Shown here piece by piece: positions 47,021 through 55,351 of a stretch of 64,000 bases of DNA. The position numbers and the translations under genes were made by a program. The notes below the pieces were generated by a model. The model searched no databases. It was not told where the DNA came from and saw only the letters and a list, made by a program, of their open reading frames with translations. The stretch is from Frigoribacterium sp. PvP032 (GTDB taxonomy: Bacteria; Actinomycetota; Actinomycetes; Actinomycetales; Microbacteriaceae): the NCBI RefSeq assembly GCF_017833035.1, contig NZ_JAFIBM010000001.1:1798001-1862000 (forward strand), written 5' to 3'. Position 1 is the stretch's first letter, and the number at the start of each line of letters is the position of its first letter.

Positions 47021-47941
47021 GTGAGCGCTGACCTCGGGGACCTGACCGCCCAGGTGTCGTTGACCCCCTACCAGGCCCTCGGCATCCCCATCGCCCTCGT
47101 CGGGGCCGTCTTCCTCTCGATCGGCGCCCAGCTGCAGAGCCGTGGGGTCGAGAAGGTCGAGAGCCGTCTCGGGGCCGCGAAGAGCGGCATGAGCGTGCGC
47201 CAGGTGGCGGCGCTGGTCGGCAGGCCGTCCTGGGTGGCCGGCACGCTCCTCCTCGGCCTCGCCGTCGTCTTCCAGCTGACCAGCCTCAACATCGCGCCGC
47301 TGCTCGTCGTGCAGCCGCTCGGGGCCGTGGCCCTCGTCGTCACCGCGGTCGTCAACGCGCGGGTGACGAAGCAGCGCCTGAGCACGAAGGTCAAGCGGTC
47401 GATCGCGCTCTGCGTGGGCGGCATCGGGCTCTTCGCGACCGTGGCCGCGTTCGCGGCGACCGAGACGCCGATCACCACCCGTCAGCTCGTGACGGTGCTC
47501 GTGCTGCTGCTCGTCGTGGGGGCCCTCCTCGCGGTCGCCTTCGTGCTGTTCCGTCACCGCAGGAACGTGCTGTTCTACGTCATCGGCGCCGGCGTCCTCT
47601 ACGGCTTCGTCGCCACCCTCGCCAAGGTCGTGCTGAACCGGATCACGTCGGGCACCTTCGACTGGCTCGAGGTCGTCTGCATCGTCATGCTCGTCGCGGC
47701 GGCGGTGCTCGGCGGCTACTTCGTGCAGAACGCCTACTCGTCGGGCTCTCCCGACCTCGTCATCGCGGGCCTCACCGTCGTCGACCCGATCATCGCCGTC
47801 ACCATCGGCATCGTCGTGCTCGGCGAGGCCGCGACGGCGCCGCCGATCGCCGCAGTGCTCTTCCTCGTGGCAGGTGCCGTCGCCGTCGCCGGCGTCTTCC
47901 AGCTCGCCAAGCACCAGCCGCAGAAGAAGAGGGTCAGCTGA
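47021..47941 (+). CDS. DMT-superfamily-like membrane protein
   Basis: Integral membrane protein of 306 residues with about nine or ten hydrophobic segments. It resembles the actinobacterial DMT/EamA-related group: IPIALVGAVFLSIGAQLQSRGV at the N-terminus, APLLVVQPLGAVALVVTAV, and DLVIAGLTVVDPIIAVTIGIVVLGE near the end, where the second repeat carries the usual Pro-Gly-Glu kinks. Export of a small metabolite is the likely class role; the substrate is unknown. The GTG start is 6 nt after its -10 box. Confidence 0.75.
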   Translation: MSADLGDLTAQVSLTPYQALGIPIALVGAVFLSIGAQLQSRGVEKVESRLGAAKSGMSVRQVAALVGRPSWVAGTLLLGLAVVFQLTSLNIAPLLVVQPLGAVALVVTAVVNARVTKQRLSTKVKRSIALCVGGIGLFATVAAFAATETPITTRQLVTVLVLLLVVGALLAVAFVLFRHRRNVLFYVIGAGVLYGFVATLAKVVLNRITSGTFDWLEVVCIVMLVAAAVLGGYFVQNAYSSGSPDLVIAGLTVVDPIIAVTIGIVVLGEAATAPPIAAVLFLVAGAVAVAGVFQLAKHQPQKKRVS

Positions 47942-47943
47942 GC

Positions 47944-47949
47944 TACCGT
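47944..47949 (+). promoter_or_regulatory. Probable -10 box of the glycosyltransferase gene
   Basis: TACCGT 95 nt before the GTG; an AAGGAA ribosome site precedes the start, so this is a leadered transcript. Confidence 0.35.
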
Positions 47950-48044
47950 GGTGGTCGCGGGTCGCGGGGCGACCTCCTCGCGGACCTGCGCCGCGACTCC
48001 TGCGCACCGGGCCCCGACCATCCCTCACGACAAGGAACGACCAC

Positions 48045-49286
48045 GTGACCGACGCCGACGGACCGACCGATCCGAGCGACACCGCAGCCTGGGCCGACGC
48101 GCCGAGGCTGACGGTGCTGATCGCCGCCGACACGTTCCCGCCGGACGTCAACGGCGCGGCCAACTTCGCCGAGCGGCTCGCCGTCGGCATGGCCGCCCGC
48201 GGGCACGACGTGCACGTGCTCGCCCCCGCGGCCAGCCGCAAGCACGGCACCTTCCTCGAGCAGCACGCGGGCGTGACGCTGACGGTGCACCGGCTGTACT
48301 CGACCCGGTGGCCGCTGCACGACTGGCTGCGCTTCGCGACGCCGTGGCGGGCCGAGGCGAACGCCGAGCGGGTGATCCGTCAGATCCAGCCGGACGTCGT
48401 GCACATCCAGTCGCACATCGTGATCGGCCGGGCGGTGGTCCGCGTAGCGAACCGGCTCGGGATCAGGGCAGTGGCGACGAACCACTTCATGCCGGAGAAC
48501 CTGCTCGAGCACACCGGGCTGCCGCACGCGCTGCGCGCCACCGCGGTGAAGATGGCCTGGGCCGACGCCAGCCGGACGTACCACCGCGTCGAGTCGATGA
48601 CGACGCCGACCGACAAGGCCGCGAGGTTCCTCGAGAAGGCCATCGACGTCGAGGGGGTCCTCGCGGTGTCGTGCGGCATCGAGGCGTCGAACTACACCGC
48701 CCGTGACGACCGGCCGGAGGGCAATCGCATCGTCTTCGTCGGACGCGTCACGGCCGAGAAGCAGATCGACGTGCTGCTGCGGGCCATGACGCTGATCGAC
48801 CCGGCGCTCGAGTCGACCCTGACGATCGTGGGCGGCGGCGACCTCATGCGGCACCTGCAGCAGGTCAGCGTCGACCTCGGCCTCGCCGGGCGCGTGACCT
48901 TCGCCGGCTACCTGTCGGACGCCGAGCTGCGTCGCACCCTGACCGACGCGACGGTGTTCGCGATGCCCTCGATCGCCGAGCTGCAGAGCATCGCGAGCCT
49001 CGAGGCCATGGCCTCGGGACTGCCGATCGTCGTCGCGGACGCGATGGCGCTGCCGCACCTCGTCGACGACGGCAGCAACGGCTGGTTGTTCCGCCCTGGC
49101 GACAGCGCCGACCTCGCCGAGAAGCTCACGCGGGTGCTCACGGCGTCCGACGACGACTATCTCGCGATGCGCCGCGCCAGCCTGCGGATGATCGAGGGGC
49201 ACGACATCGAGCGCACGCTCAACGTCTTCGAGGGCCTGTATCGTGGGCAGCCGGTGGCTCCCACCACCGACGTCGTCTCGTCCTGA
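48045..49286 (+). CDS. GT4-family glycosyltransferase
   Basis: GT-B fold glycosyltransferase of 413 residues. The N-terminal acceptor domain has FPPDVNGAANFAERLA and PDVVHIQSHIVIGR. The C-terminal donor domain opens with RIVFVGRVTAEKQIDVLL and has the GT4 E-x7-E element in AELQSIASLEAMASGLPIV. It resembles mannosyltransferases of the PimB/MgtA type and may act in glycolipid or cell-envelope synthesis, but donor and acceptor are not determinable. No membrane segment, probably peripheral at the inner face. Confidence 0.88.
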   Translation: MTDADGPTDPSDTAAWADAPRLTVLIAADTFPPDVNGAANFAERLAVGMAARGHDVHVLAPAASRKHGTFLEQHAGVTLTVHRLYSTRWPLHDWLRFATPWRAEANAERVIRQIQPDVVHIQSHIVIGRAVVRVANRLGIRAVATNHFMPENLLEHTGLPHALRATAVKMAWADASRTYHRVESMTTPTDKAARFLEKAIDVEGVLAVSCGIEASNYTARDDRPEGNRIVFVGRVTAEKQIDVLLRAMTLIDPALESTLTIVGGGDLMRHLQQVSVDLGLAGRVTFAGYLSDAELRRTLTDATVFAMPSIAELQSIASLEAMASGLPIVVADAMALPHLVDDGSNGWLFRPGDSADLAEKLTRVLTASDDDYLAMRRASLRMIEGHDIERTLNVFEGLYRGQPVAPTTDVVSS

Positions 49287-49320
49287 CCTCACCTGCGGGT
49301 GTCGGCCCGGGCGGCGACAC

Positions 49321-49394
49321 GGGGCGGTAGCTCAGCCGGTTAGAGCAGTCGACTCATAATCGATCGGTCACGGGTTCAAGTCCCGTCCGCCCTA
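49321..49394 (+). tRNA. tRNA with CAT anticodon (Ile2 more likely than elongator Met)
   Basis: A 74-nt cloverleaf with acceptor arms GGGGCGG / CCGCCCT (one G-T pair at the first position), D-arm GCTC/GAGC, anticodon arm GTCGA-CTCATAA-TCGAT with CAT at 49355-49357, and T-arm ACGGG-TTCAAGT-CCCGT. The body and the G27-T43 pair recall the lysidine-modified tRNA-Ile2 of other bacteria, but elongator tRNA-Met also has ACTCATAAT. It is not the initiator, whose anticodon stem has three G-C pairs. Confidence 0.9.
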
Positions 49395-49458
49395 CTTCCG
49401 TGACGAGTCCGTGCGGCCCTCCCAGCGGCACGAGCCGTGCGTCTGGCACCATGGGCCG

Positions 49459-49785
49459 ATGTTCTTCAGCAAGAGCGCCGGCCCCTCAGGGGACGACTCG
49501 CTCGAGTCAGTCGGCGCCGAGCCGCGCATGGGCGTCGGCGCGCAGGTCTACGTCCTCGACTCGGACGAAGATCCCACGTCGCCGTGGCCCTGGGGCCCGA
49601 CCGGAGTGGTCATGCGGGCGGGCGGCTCGGCGTGGCAGGGCGTGTCCGCCATCGGCGGCTCGGCCCGCACGTGGTGGGTCGAGTTCGACTCGCCTCAGCT
49701 CGACCGGGACGGCGACGGTCCGGTGCAGAGCGCCCAGGTCGCCGAGCGCTTCCTCCGCCTCGCGCCGCCGATCACGCCCCGCTGA
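49459..49785 (+). CDS. Uncharacterised 108-aa protein
   Basis: Small acidic protein of 108 residues, rich in Gly and Trp: MGVGAQVYVLDSDEDPTSPWPWGPTG, interrupted here after Gly, is followed by a stretch with GGSARTWWVEFDSP. The pattern suggests a small SH3-like beta barrel, but I do not recognise a family. No signal or membrane segment. The ATG is preferred because CACCAT lies 6 nt upstream, the leaderless layout; an in-frame start 48 nt earlier is possible. It lies just after the CAT tRNA and before repeat copy 5. Confidence 0.6.
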   Translation: MFFSKSAGPSGDDSLESVGAEPRMGVGAQVYVLDSDEDPTSPWPWGPTGVVMRAGGSAWQGVSAIGGSARTWWVEFDSPQLDRDGDGPVQSAQVAERFLRLAPPITPR

Positions 49786-49841
49786 CCCGCGCCCGGGTCC
49801 GCCCGGCGCCCGCTGACCCGCGCCTGCCGTCGCTCCCTTCT

Positions 49842-49943
49842 CGTGTTGGCAACTCCTGATCGGTGACGCCGTCTCGTGGCGCCCGCAGCGCCCGCAGCGC
49901 CCGTCGTGGCTCGGTGCTCCCTGATGCAGGAGTTGCCAACCGG
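49842..49943. repeat. Dispersed inverted-repeat element, copy 5
   Basis: Arms CGTGTTGGCAACTCCTGA and TGCAGGAGTTGCCAACCGG, the longest copy (about 102 bp). Its centre contains a short tandem of GCGCCCGCA units. Both arms carry the same C-to-T change in the TTGGCAAC core (TTGCCAAC on the right), a compensating pair of changes that preserves pairing. Confidence 0.8.
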
Positions 49944-50030
49944 TCGGGACAAGACCACGCGGGGACGACGAGACGGGACGAGGTGGCGAGAGCGGGAATG
50001 AACGCGGCAGGCCCGTCGTTCACCCAACTA

Positions 50031-50044
50031 CATGCAGACGCATG
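50031..50044. promoter_or_regulatory. Inverted repeat before the monooxygenase operon (operator candidate)
   Basis: CATGC-AGAC-GCATG, 22 nt before the ATG of the flavin monooxygenase, in an AT-richer patch that likely holds the promoter. A MarR-type regulator could bind such a site; none is adjacent in the window. Confidence 0.35.
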
Positions 50045-50065
50045 AACAAGATCTGAGGTGAGACC

Positions 50066-51205
50066 ATGCAGTTCGGAGTCTTCTCCGTCGGCGACATCAC
50101 GGCCGACCCGACCACCGGCCGGATGCCGACCGAGCACGAGCGCATCAAGGCGATGGTGACCATCGCCCAGAAGGTCGAGGAGGTGGGCCTCGACGTCTTC
50201 GCCGCGGGCGAGCACCACAACCCGCCCTTCGTGAACTCGAGCCCGACGACCCTGCTCGCCACGATCGCGGCGACGACCGAGCGCATCCAGCTGAGCACGG
50301 CGACCACGCTCATCACGACGAACGACCCGGTGAAGATCGCCGAGGACTTCGCGATGCTCCAGCACCTCGCCGACGGCCGCGTCGACCTGACCCTCGGCCG
50401 CGGCAACACCGGCCCGGTCTACCCGTGGTTCGGCAAGGACATCCGCCAGGGCATCAACCTGGCCATCGAGAACTACGCCCTGCTCCGCCGCCTCTGGACC
50501 GAGGACGTCGTCGACTGGAAGGGCCACTTCCGCACGCCGCTGCAGGGCTTCACGGCCACCCCGCGTCCGCTCGACGGCGTCGCGCCGTTCGTCTGGCACG
50601 GCTCGATCCGCAGCCCCGAGATCGCCGAGCAGGCCGCTTACTACGGAGACGGCTTCTTCGCCAACCACATCTTCTGGCCTGCGTCGCACACGAAGCAGAT
50701 GGTCGAGCTCTACCGCAGCCGCTTCGAGCACCACGGCCACGGCCGGGCCGACCAGGCGATCGTCGGACTCGGCGGGCAGGTCTTCATGGCCAAGAACTCG
50801 CAGGACGCCAAGCGCGCGTTCCGGCCGTACTTCGACGAGGCCCCCGTCTACGGCCACGGCCCGAGCATGGAGGACTTCACGAGCCAGACCCCGCTCACCG
50901 TCGGCAGCCCGCAGGAGGTCATCGACCGCACCCTCGGCTTCCGCGAGTACGTCGGCGACTACCAGCGCCAGTTGTTCCTGATCGACCACGCGGGCCTGCC
51001 GTTGCAGACGGTCCTCGAGCAGCTCGACATCCTCGGCGAGGAGGTCGTGCCCGTGCTGCGGCGCGAGTTCGCGTCCCGTCGCGCCGCGGGCGTCCCCGAC
51101 GCCCCGACGCACGCCTCCCTGGTGGCCGCAGCCGCCGCCTCTGCGGCCACGTCCTCCGTCACGTCGTCGGTCACGGCCGACGCCGCGTCCGTCCCGAGCC
51201 TGTAG
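50066..51205 (+). CDS. LLM-class flavin-dependent monooxygenase (CE1758-like)
   Basis: Luciferase-like monooxygenase of 379 residues using reduced FMN. The barrel begins QFGVFSVGDI and has GLDVFAAGEHHNPPFVNSSPTTLLA, then RIQLSTATTLITTNDPVKIAEDFAMLQHLADGRVDLTLGRGN, split here by the family's FMN loop. WHGSIRSPEIAEQAAYYGDGFF lies in the second half. The C-terminus is an Ala/Ser-rich tail. It is followed 10 nt later by an FMN reductase gene that can supply its flavin. The substrate is unknown. Confidence 0.9.
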   Translation: MQFGVFSVGDITADPTTGRMPTEHERIKAMVTIAQKVEEVGLDVFAAGEHHNPPFVNSSPTTLLATIAATTERIQLSTATTLITTNDPVKIAEDFAMLQHLADGRVDLTLGRGNTGPVYPWFGKDIRQGINLAIENYALLRRLWTEDVVDWKGHFRTPLQGFTATPRPLDGVAPFVWHGSIRSPEIAEQAAYYGDGFFANHIFWPASHTKQMVELYRSRFEHHGHGRADQAIVGLGGQVFMAKNSQDAKRAFRPYFDEAPVYGHGPSMEDFTSQTPLTVGSPQEVIDRTLGFREYVGDYQRQLFLIDHAGLPLQTVLEQLDILGEEVVPVLRREFASRRAAGVPDAPTHASLVAAAAASAATSSVTSSVTADAASVPSL

Positions 51206-51215
51206 GAGGCGCCCC

Positions 51216-51848
51216 GTGAGCACCAGGAAGATCGTCGTCCTCTCCGCAGGGCTCGGCCAGCCCTCCTCCACGCGGCTCCTCGCCGACCGTCTCGCCGAGG
51301 CGAGCGCCCGAGCACTGCTCGACCAGGGCTCGCCCGCCGAGTTCCGCGTCGTCGAGCTCCGCGATCTCGCCCACGACGTCGTCGACGCGATGCTGACGGG
51401 CTTCCCGTCGGAGGCGCTGGCCGACGTCCTCGCGGCGGTGGGGGCTGCGGACGGGGTCGTCGCGGTGACTCCCGTCTTCACCGGCTCCTACAGCGGTCTC
51501 TTCAAGTCGTTCTTCGACGTGCTGGACAACCTGGCACTGACCGGCACGCCCGTGCTGATCGGCGCGACGGCGGGCACCGCGCGGCACTCCCTCGTGCTCG
51601 ACCACGAACTGCGTCCCCTGTTCTCCTACCTGCGCGCGGTGGTCGTCCCCACGGGCGTCTTCGCCGCGGCCGAGGACTGGGGCGCCGGCGACGCGACGAC
51701 CACCGGCCTGCCCGAGCGGGTGACACGGGCCGCGGACGAGTTCGCCGCGCTGGTTGCGCTCAGGCACACCGAGCGCCGCGATCCGTTCGCGGACGTCGTC
51801 TCGTTCGAGGAGCAGCTCGGACGACTGGGCGTCCCGGACGAGATCTGA
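51216..51848 (+). CDS. NAD(P)H-dependent FMN reductase (CE1759-like)
   Basis: Flavodoxin-fold reductase of 210 residues. The N-terminal VVLSAGLGQPSSTRLLADRL is the FMN phosphate loop, and VAVTPVFTGSYSGLFKSFFDVLDN is the flavin-binding/active loop of this group. It follows the monooxygenase with GGAGG before its GTG, so the two form a two-component monooxygenase system. GTACR-like partners of this kind are frequent in actinobacteria; the oxidised substrate is unknown. Confidence 0.88.
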   Translation: MSTRKIVVLSAGLGQPSSTRLLADRLAEASARALLDQGSPAEFRVVELRDLAHDVVDAMLTGFPSEALADVLAAVGAADGVVAVTPVFTGSYSGLFKSFFDVLDNLALTGTPVLIGATAGTARHSLVLDHELRPLFSYLRAVVVPTGVFAAAEDWGAGDATTTGLPERVTRAADEFAALVALRHTERRDPFADVVSFEEQLGRLGVPDEI

Positions 51849-51966
51849 CGCCGCACGGCCGCCACGTGCTTCGCCTGCCTCGCCGTGCCGCCGGACGAGC
51901 AGCACCCGGCGGGACGATGATGGTCTCGCCCGGCACGTCGAGCCGCGCGCACCCCGAGGAGGACGC

Positions 51967-52797
51967 ATGACCGACACCCGCAGCCCCGCCGACGAGCTGG
52001 CCCGGTTCCACGAGGCCAGGCGTGCCCGTGCGGTGAGCCCCCGCGGCCCGCTGGCGCTCGTCAACACGCAGTGGGTCGACTCGGCCCAGCCGGTCTGGGG
52101 CGTCGCCGGCACGTGGGCTCCGGCACCCGACGGCCTGGCGGGCCTGCTCGTGACCGCGACGTCCGCCGACGGCGTCCGGGTCGACGGCGAGGTGGTCGAC
52201 GGCACGGTCCTCGTCGCGGGCGACGACGCGGTGACGCCGAGCACGGTGGCGTTCTCCGACACGCTGAGCGGCACCGTCATCGCCAACGACGACCGCACGA
52301 GCTGGGGCCTCCGCGTCTGGGACGCGGACTCCGAGGCGATCCGGCGCTTCGGGTCCATCGACTCCTTCGAGCACGACCCCGCGTGGGTGGTCACGGCCGA
52401 CTTCGTCCCGACCGAGGCCGGCACGCAGGTCGACATCCGGCACCAGGCCGACCTCGACCTCAGCCGCCCGAAGCCCCTGCCCGGCCTCATCCGGTTCACG
52501 CTCGGCGGCGTCGCACACGAGCTGGCCGCGTTCCCGAGCGGCTCGGGCGAGCGCCTGCAGCTCGTCTTCGGCGACGAGACCAACGGCGACAGCACGTACT
52601 CGGTCGGTCGGTTCCTCTTCCCGACCCCCGGCGACGACGGCACGATCGTGCTCGACTTCAACCAGGCCGTGCTGCCTCCCTGCGCGTTCTCGTATGCCTT
52701 CAACTGCCCGATCCCGCCGCCTCAGAACCGCCTGCCGATGCCGATCGAGGCAGGGGAGAAGAACGTGCTCGCCGCGGACGGCACCCTGCTGCACTGA
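51967..52797 (+). CDS. DUF1684 family protein
   Basis: Protein of 276 residues. The C-terminal part is diagnostic for DUF1684: TYSVGRFLFPTP, VLDFNQAVLPPCAFSYAFNCP and NRLPMPIEAGEKN. The N-terminal half is a beta-rich domain starting ELARFHEARRARAVSP. No signal peptide or membrane helix; function unknown in the family. ATG has GAGGAGGA upstream. It stands between the FMN reductase and the polymerase gene with its own ribosome site. Confidence 0.82.
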   Translation: MTDTRSPADELARFHEARRARAVSPRGPLALVNTQWVDSAQPVWGVAGTWAPAPDGLAGLLVTATSADGVRVDGEVVDGTVLVAGDDAVTPSTVAFSDTLSGTVIANDDRTSWGLRVWDADSEAIRRFGSIDSFEHDPAWVVTADFVPTEAGTQVDIRHQADLDLSRPKPLPGLIRFTLGGVAHELAAFPSGSGERLQLVFGDETNGDSTYSVGRFLFPTPGDDGTIVLDFNQAVLPPCAFSYAFNCPIPPPQNRLPMPIEAGEKNVLAADGTLLH

Positions 52798-52832
52798 CGC
52801 GCGGTGTCGGTCGTCGGTGGGATGATCGAGAG

Positions 52833-54494
52833 ATGTTCCTGCTCGTTCGCCGTCTCGCCGACGGCGACGTCGAGCTGACGACCTGGCGTCGTCCCGGCCC
52901 CGACCAGGCACTGTCCCGAGACGGTGTCGAGGTCGTCGCCGACGGCGACCTGGTCGAGGCCGTCAGGAGGCGCGAGTCGGGCCCCGAGGGCGCGGCCGGC
53001 CCCCGCTGGGTCTGGGACGACACCCCGCGGTGGTACCCGCGCCTCCTCGAGGCGGGCGTCCGCGTCGCGCGCTGCGTCGACCTCCGCCTCTGCCACGCCC
53101 TGCTGCGGGCGGCCGTGGCGACGACGGGCTCCGAGCTGCACGGTGCGCCGCGCGGCCCGTGGGACGTCCCTCAGGGGGCGGACGGCCCTCGCGACGGCCT
53201 CTTCGACGTGCTGCCCGAGTCGCTGCCCGACCCGGCGGGCGAGTTCCTCCGCCAGCGTGCGGCGATCGAGTCGAGCCCCGAGCGGGCGCGCCTCGAGCTG
53301 CTCACGACGGCCGAGTCGACGGGAGCCCTGATCGCCGTCGAGATGCGGCACCACGGCGTGCCGTGGTCGGCCACGGTGCACGACCGTCTGCTCAGCGAGG
53401 CCCTCGGCCCGCGTCCGGTGCCCGGCGAGCGTCCCGCGCTGATGCGCGACGACCTCGACGAGGTGCGACGTCGGCTCGACGCGCCCGACCTCAACCCCGA
53501 CTCGCCCGCCGAGCTGGTGCGGGCCCTCAACTCGGCCGGCGTCTTCGTCACCTCGACGACCAAGTGGGAGCTCGAGCGTCACGACCACCCCGCCGTCGAG
53601 CCCCTGCTCCGGTACAAGAAGCGGCAGCGGCTGCTCGTGGCGAACGGCTGGTCCTGGCTCGACGCCTGGGTGCGCGACGGGCGCTTCCGCCCCGACTACG
53701 TGCCCGCGGGCAGCGTCACGGGTCGGTGGGCGACGAGCGGAGGCGGCGCCCTGCAGCTGCCGAGGGCCGTCCGGGCGGCCGTCGTGGCCGACCCGGGCTG
53801 GAAGCTGGTCGTCGCAGACGCCTCGCAGCTGGAGCCGCGCATCCTCACCGGCCTCTCCGGCGATCACGCGATGGCCGCGGCGGGGGAGGGCGACCTCTAC
53901 GAGGGCATCGTCGCGAGCGGTGCGGTGGCGAGCCGGGCCGAGGCCAAGGTCGCGATGCTCGGCGCGATGTACGGCGCGACCCAGGGCGAGAGCGGCAGGC
54001 TCGTGCCCCGGCTGGCACGCCGGTTCCCGCAGGCGATGGCCCTGGTCGAGACGGCGGCCCGGACGGGCGAGCAGGGCGGGGTGGTCCGCACGCTGCTCGG
54101 TCGCACGTCGCCGTCGCCCGCCGACGCCGCGGCCGCGGACGAGCTGCCCCCCGAGATGCCCCGCGCCGAGGTCGGGCGCGACGCCAGGTCGTGGGGTCGC
54201 TTCACGCGCAACTTCGTCGTGCAGGGCACCGCGGCCGAGTGGGCCCTCTGCTGGTTGGGAGCCTTCCGCCAGGCGCTGCACGAGCGCTTCGGCGACCGCG
54301 GGGACGACGCCCCGCACCTCACGTTCTTCCTGCACGACGAGGTCGTGGTCCATGCCCCGGCGGACACGGCCGACGCGGTCGCGCAGCTCGTCGTCGAGGC
54401 GGCAGCGGCCGCCGGCCGCATGCTCTTCGGCGACGCCCCGGTGCGCTTCCCGCTCACGGTGGCCGTCGTCGACGACTACGCACAGGCCAAGTAG
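52833..54494 (+). CDS. PolA-like DNA polymerase lacking a clear exonuclease active site
   Basis: Protein of 553 residues of the actinobacterial bifunctional 3'-5' exonuclease/DNA polymerase group. The C-terminal family A polymerase domain has motif A DASQLEPRILTGLSGD, motif B SRAEAKVAMLGAMYGAT and motif C FLHDEVVVHAP, all with the catalytic residues. The N-terminal 200 residues do not show an obvious DEDD exonuclease set and contain no 5' nuclease domain. It is much shorter than housekeeping PolA, so it is a second polymerase, perhaps for repair. GATGAT lies 6 nt before the ATG. Confidence 0.85.
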   Translation: MFLLVRRLADGDVELTTWRRPGPDQALSRDGVEVVADGDLVEAVRRRESGPEGAAGPRWVWDDTPRWYPRLLEAGVRVARCVDLRLCHALLRAAVATTGSELHGAPRGPWDVPQGADGPRDGLFDVLPESLPDPAGEFLRQRAAIESSPERARLELLTTAESTGALIAVEMRHHGVPWSATVHDRLLSEALGPRPVPGERPALMRDDLDEVRRRLDAPDLNPDSPAELVRALNSAGVFVTSTTKWELERHDHPAVEPLLRYKKRQRLLVANGWSWLDAWVRDGRFRPDYVPAGSVTGRWATSGGGALQLPRAVRAAVVADPGWKLVVADASQLEPRILTGLSGDHAMAAAGEGDLYEGIVASGAVASRAEAKVAMLGAMYGATQGESGRLVPRLARRFPQAMALVETAARTGEQGGVVRTLLGRTSPSPADAAAADELPPEMPRAEVGRDARSWGRFTRNFVVQGTAAEWALCWLGAFRQALHERFGDRGDDAPHLTFFLHDEVVVHAPADTADAVAQLVVEAAAAAGRMLFGDAPVRFPLTVAVVDDYAQAK

Positions 54495-54593
54495 GAGGCG
54501 CGCGCCGGCCCCGAGGGCGTCCCCGCCGCCTCCTCGTCTCGCCTCTCGCGATGCCCAGCGGGCAGGCCGGATCGATTGCCAGCCGTTGCACAG

Positions 54594-54623
54594 TTGTGAC
54601 CTTCAGGCAGCACGTGTCATGAT
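54594..54623 (+). promoter_or_regulatory. Probable promoter of the DUF3145 gene
   Basis: TTGTGA (54594-54599), 18 bp, CATGAT (54618-54623). It predicts a leader of about 100 nt; GGAGGA precedes the GTG. Confidence 0.45.
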
Positions 54624-54732
54624 CGACGTAGCGGGCCGAGGTCCGCACACAACCGAACACGCACGAGAGCACGCACACGGTCCACGTGTCCACAGGTCGA
54701 TGGGGAAGTCGCACCTAACGGATGGAGGAATC

Positions 54733-55236
54733 GTGGCTGCTGCAACGGCTAGGGGAGTGCTCTTCGTGCACTCGTCCCCTCGTGCACTGTGCCCGCATGT
54801 CGAGTGGGCGGTCGGTCGTGCCCTCGGGCATGCCGTGAACTTCGCCTGGGTGGCGCAGCCGGTGCTCTCGGGCGCCCAGCGCACAGAGTTCTCCTGGCAG
54901 GGCGACGAGGGTGCCGGCGCGCGCATCGCCTCGGCGCTTCGCGGCTGGGAGCACCTCCGGTACGAGGTGACCGAAGATCCCGGCGAGACGAACGACGGCG
55001 GCCGCTGGATGCACACGCCCGATCTCGGCGTCTTCTTCGCGCAGACCGACACGGCGGGCAACACCGTCGTGCCGGAGGACAGGATCCGCTACGCGATGGA
55101 CATCGCGGGCTCGAACGCCCTCGAGCTGCACCGCGAGCTGCGGCTCGCCCTCGGCCAGGCCTGGGACGACGAGCTCGAGCCGTTCAGGTACAGCGGCGAG
55201 GGCAACCCCGTCGTCTGGCTGCACAAGGTCGGCTGA
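54733..55236 (+). CDS. DUF3145 family protein
   Basis: Protein of 167 residues matching DUF3145, an actinobacterial family of unknown function. GVLFVHSSPRALCPHVEWAVG and WEHLRYEVTEDPGETNDGGRW are diagnostic, along with a C-terminal RYSGEGNPVVWLHKVG. Probably cytosolic. The GTG start gives MAAATARGVLFVHS, the family form. It converges on fabF across a strong shared terminator; DUF3145 next to the fab block is a recurring arrangement in this group of organisms. Confidence 0.9.
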   Translation: MAAATARGVLFVHSSPRALCPHVEWAVGRALGHAVNFAWVAQPVLSGAQRTEFSWQGDEGAGARIASALRGWEHLRYEVTEDPGETNDGGRWMHTPDLGVFFAQTDTAGNTVVPEDRIRYAMDIAGSNALELHRELRLALGQAWDDELEPFRYSGEGNPVVWLHKVG

Positions 55237-55279
55237 CCTCCGCCGACCAGCACGCGTCAGCGCTGAAGTCCGCCCGCGA

Positions 55280-55323
55280 CACGACGAAGGCCGGTGCCCC
55301 TCGGGACACCGGCCTTCGTCGTG
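55280..55323. terminator. Bidirectional terminator between DUF3145 and fabF
   Basis: A 17-bp perfect stem, CACGACGAAGGCCGGTG with its complement, around a 10-nt loop, 44 bp after DUF3145 and 29 bp beyond fabF. Confidence 0.85.
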
Positions 55324-55351
55324 CCAGGCGCGGAGGCGCGGGCAGGGAGGA

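Noticed and set aside
49321-50065. Genomic island inserted at the CAT tRNA
   Set aside because: No integrase, no duplicated tRNA end and no shift in codon use follow the tRNA.
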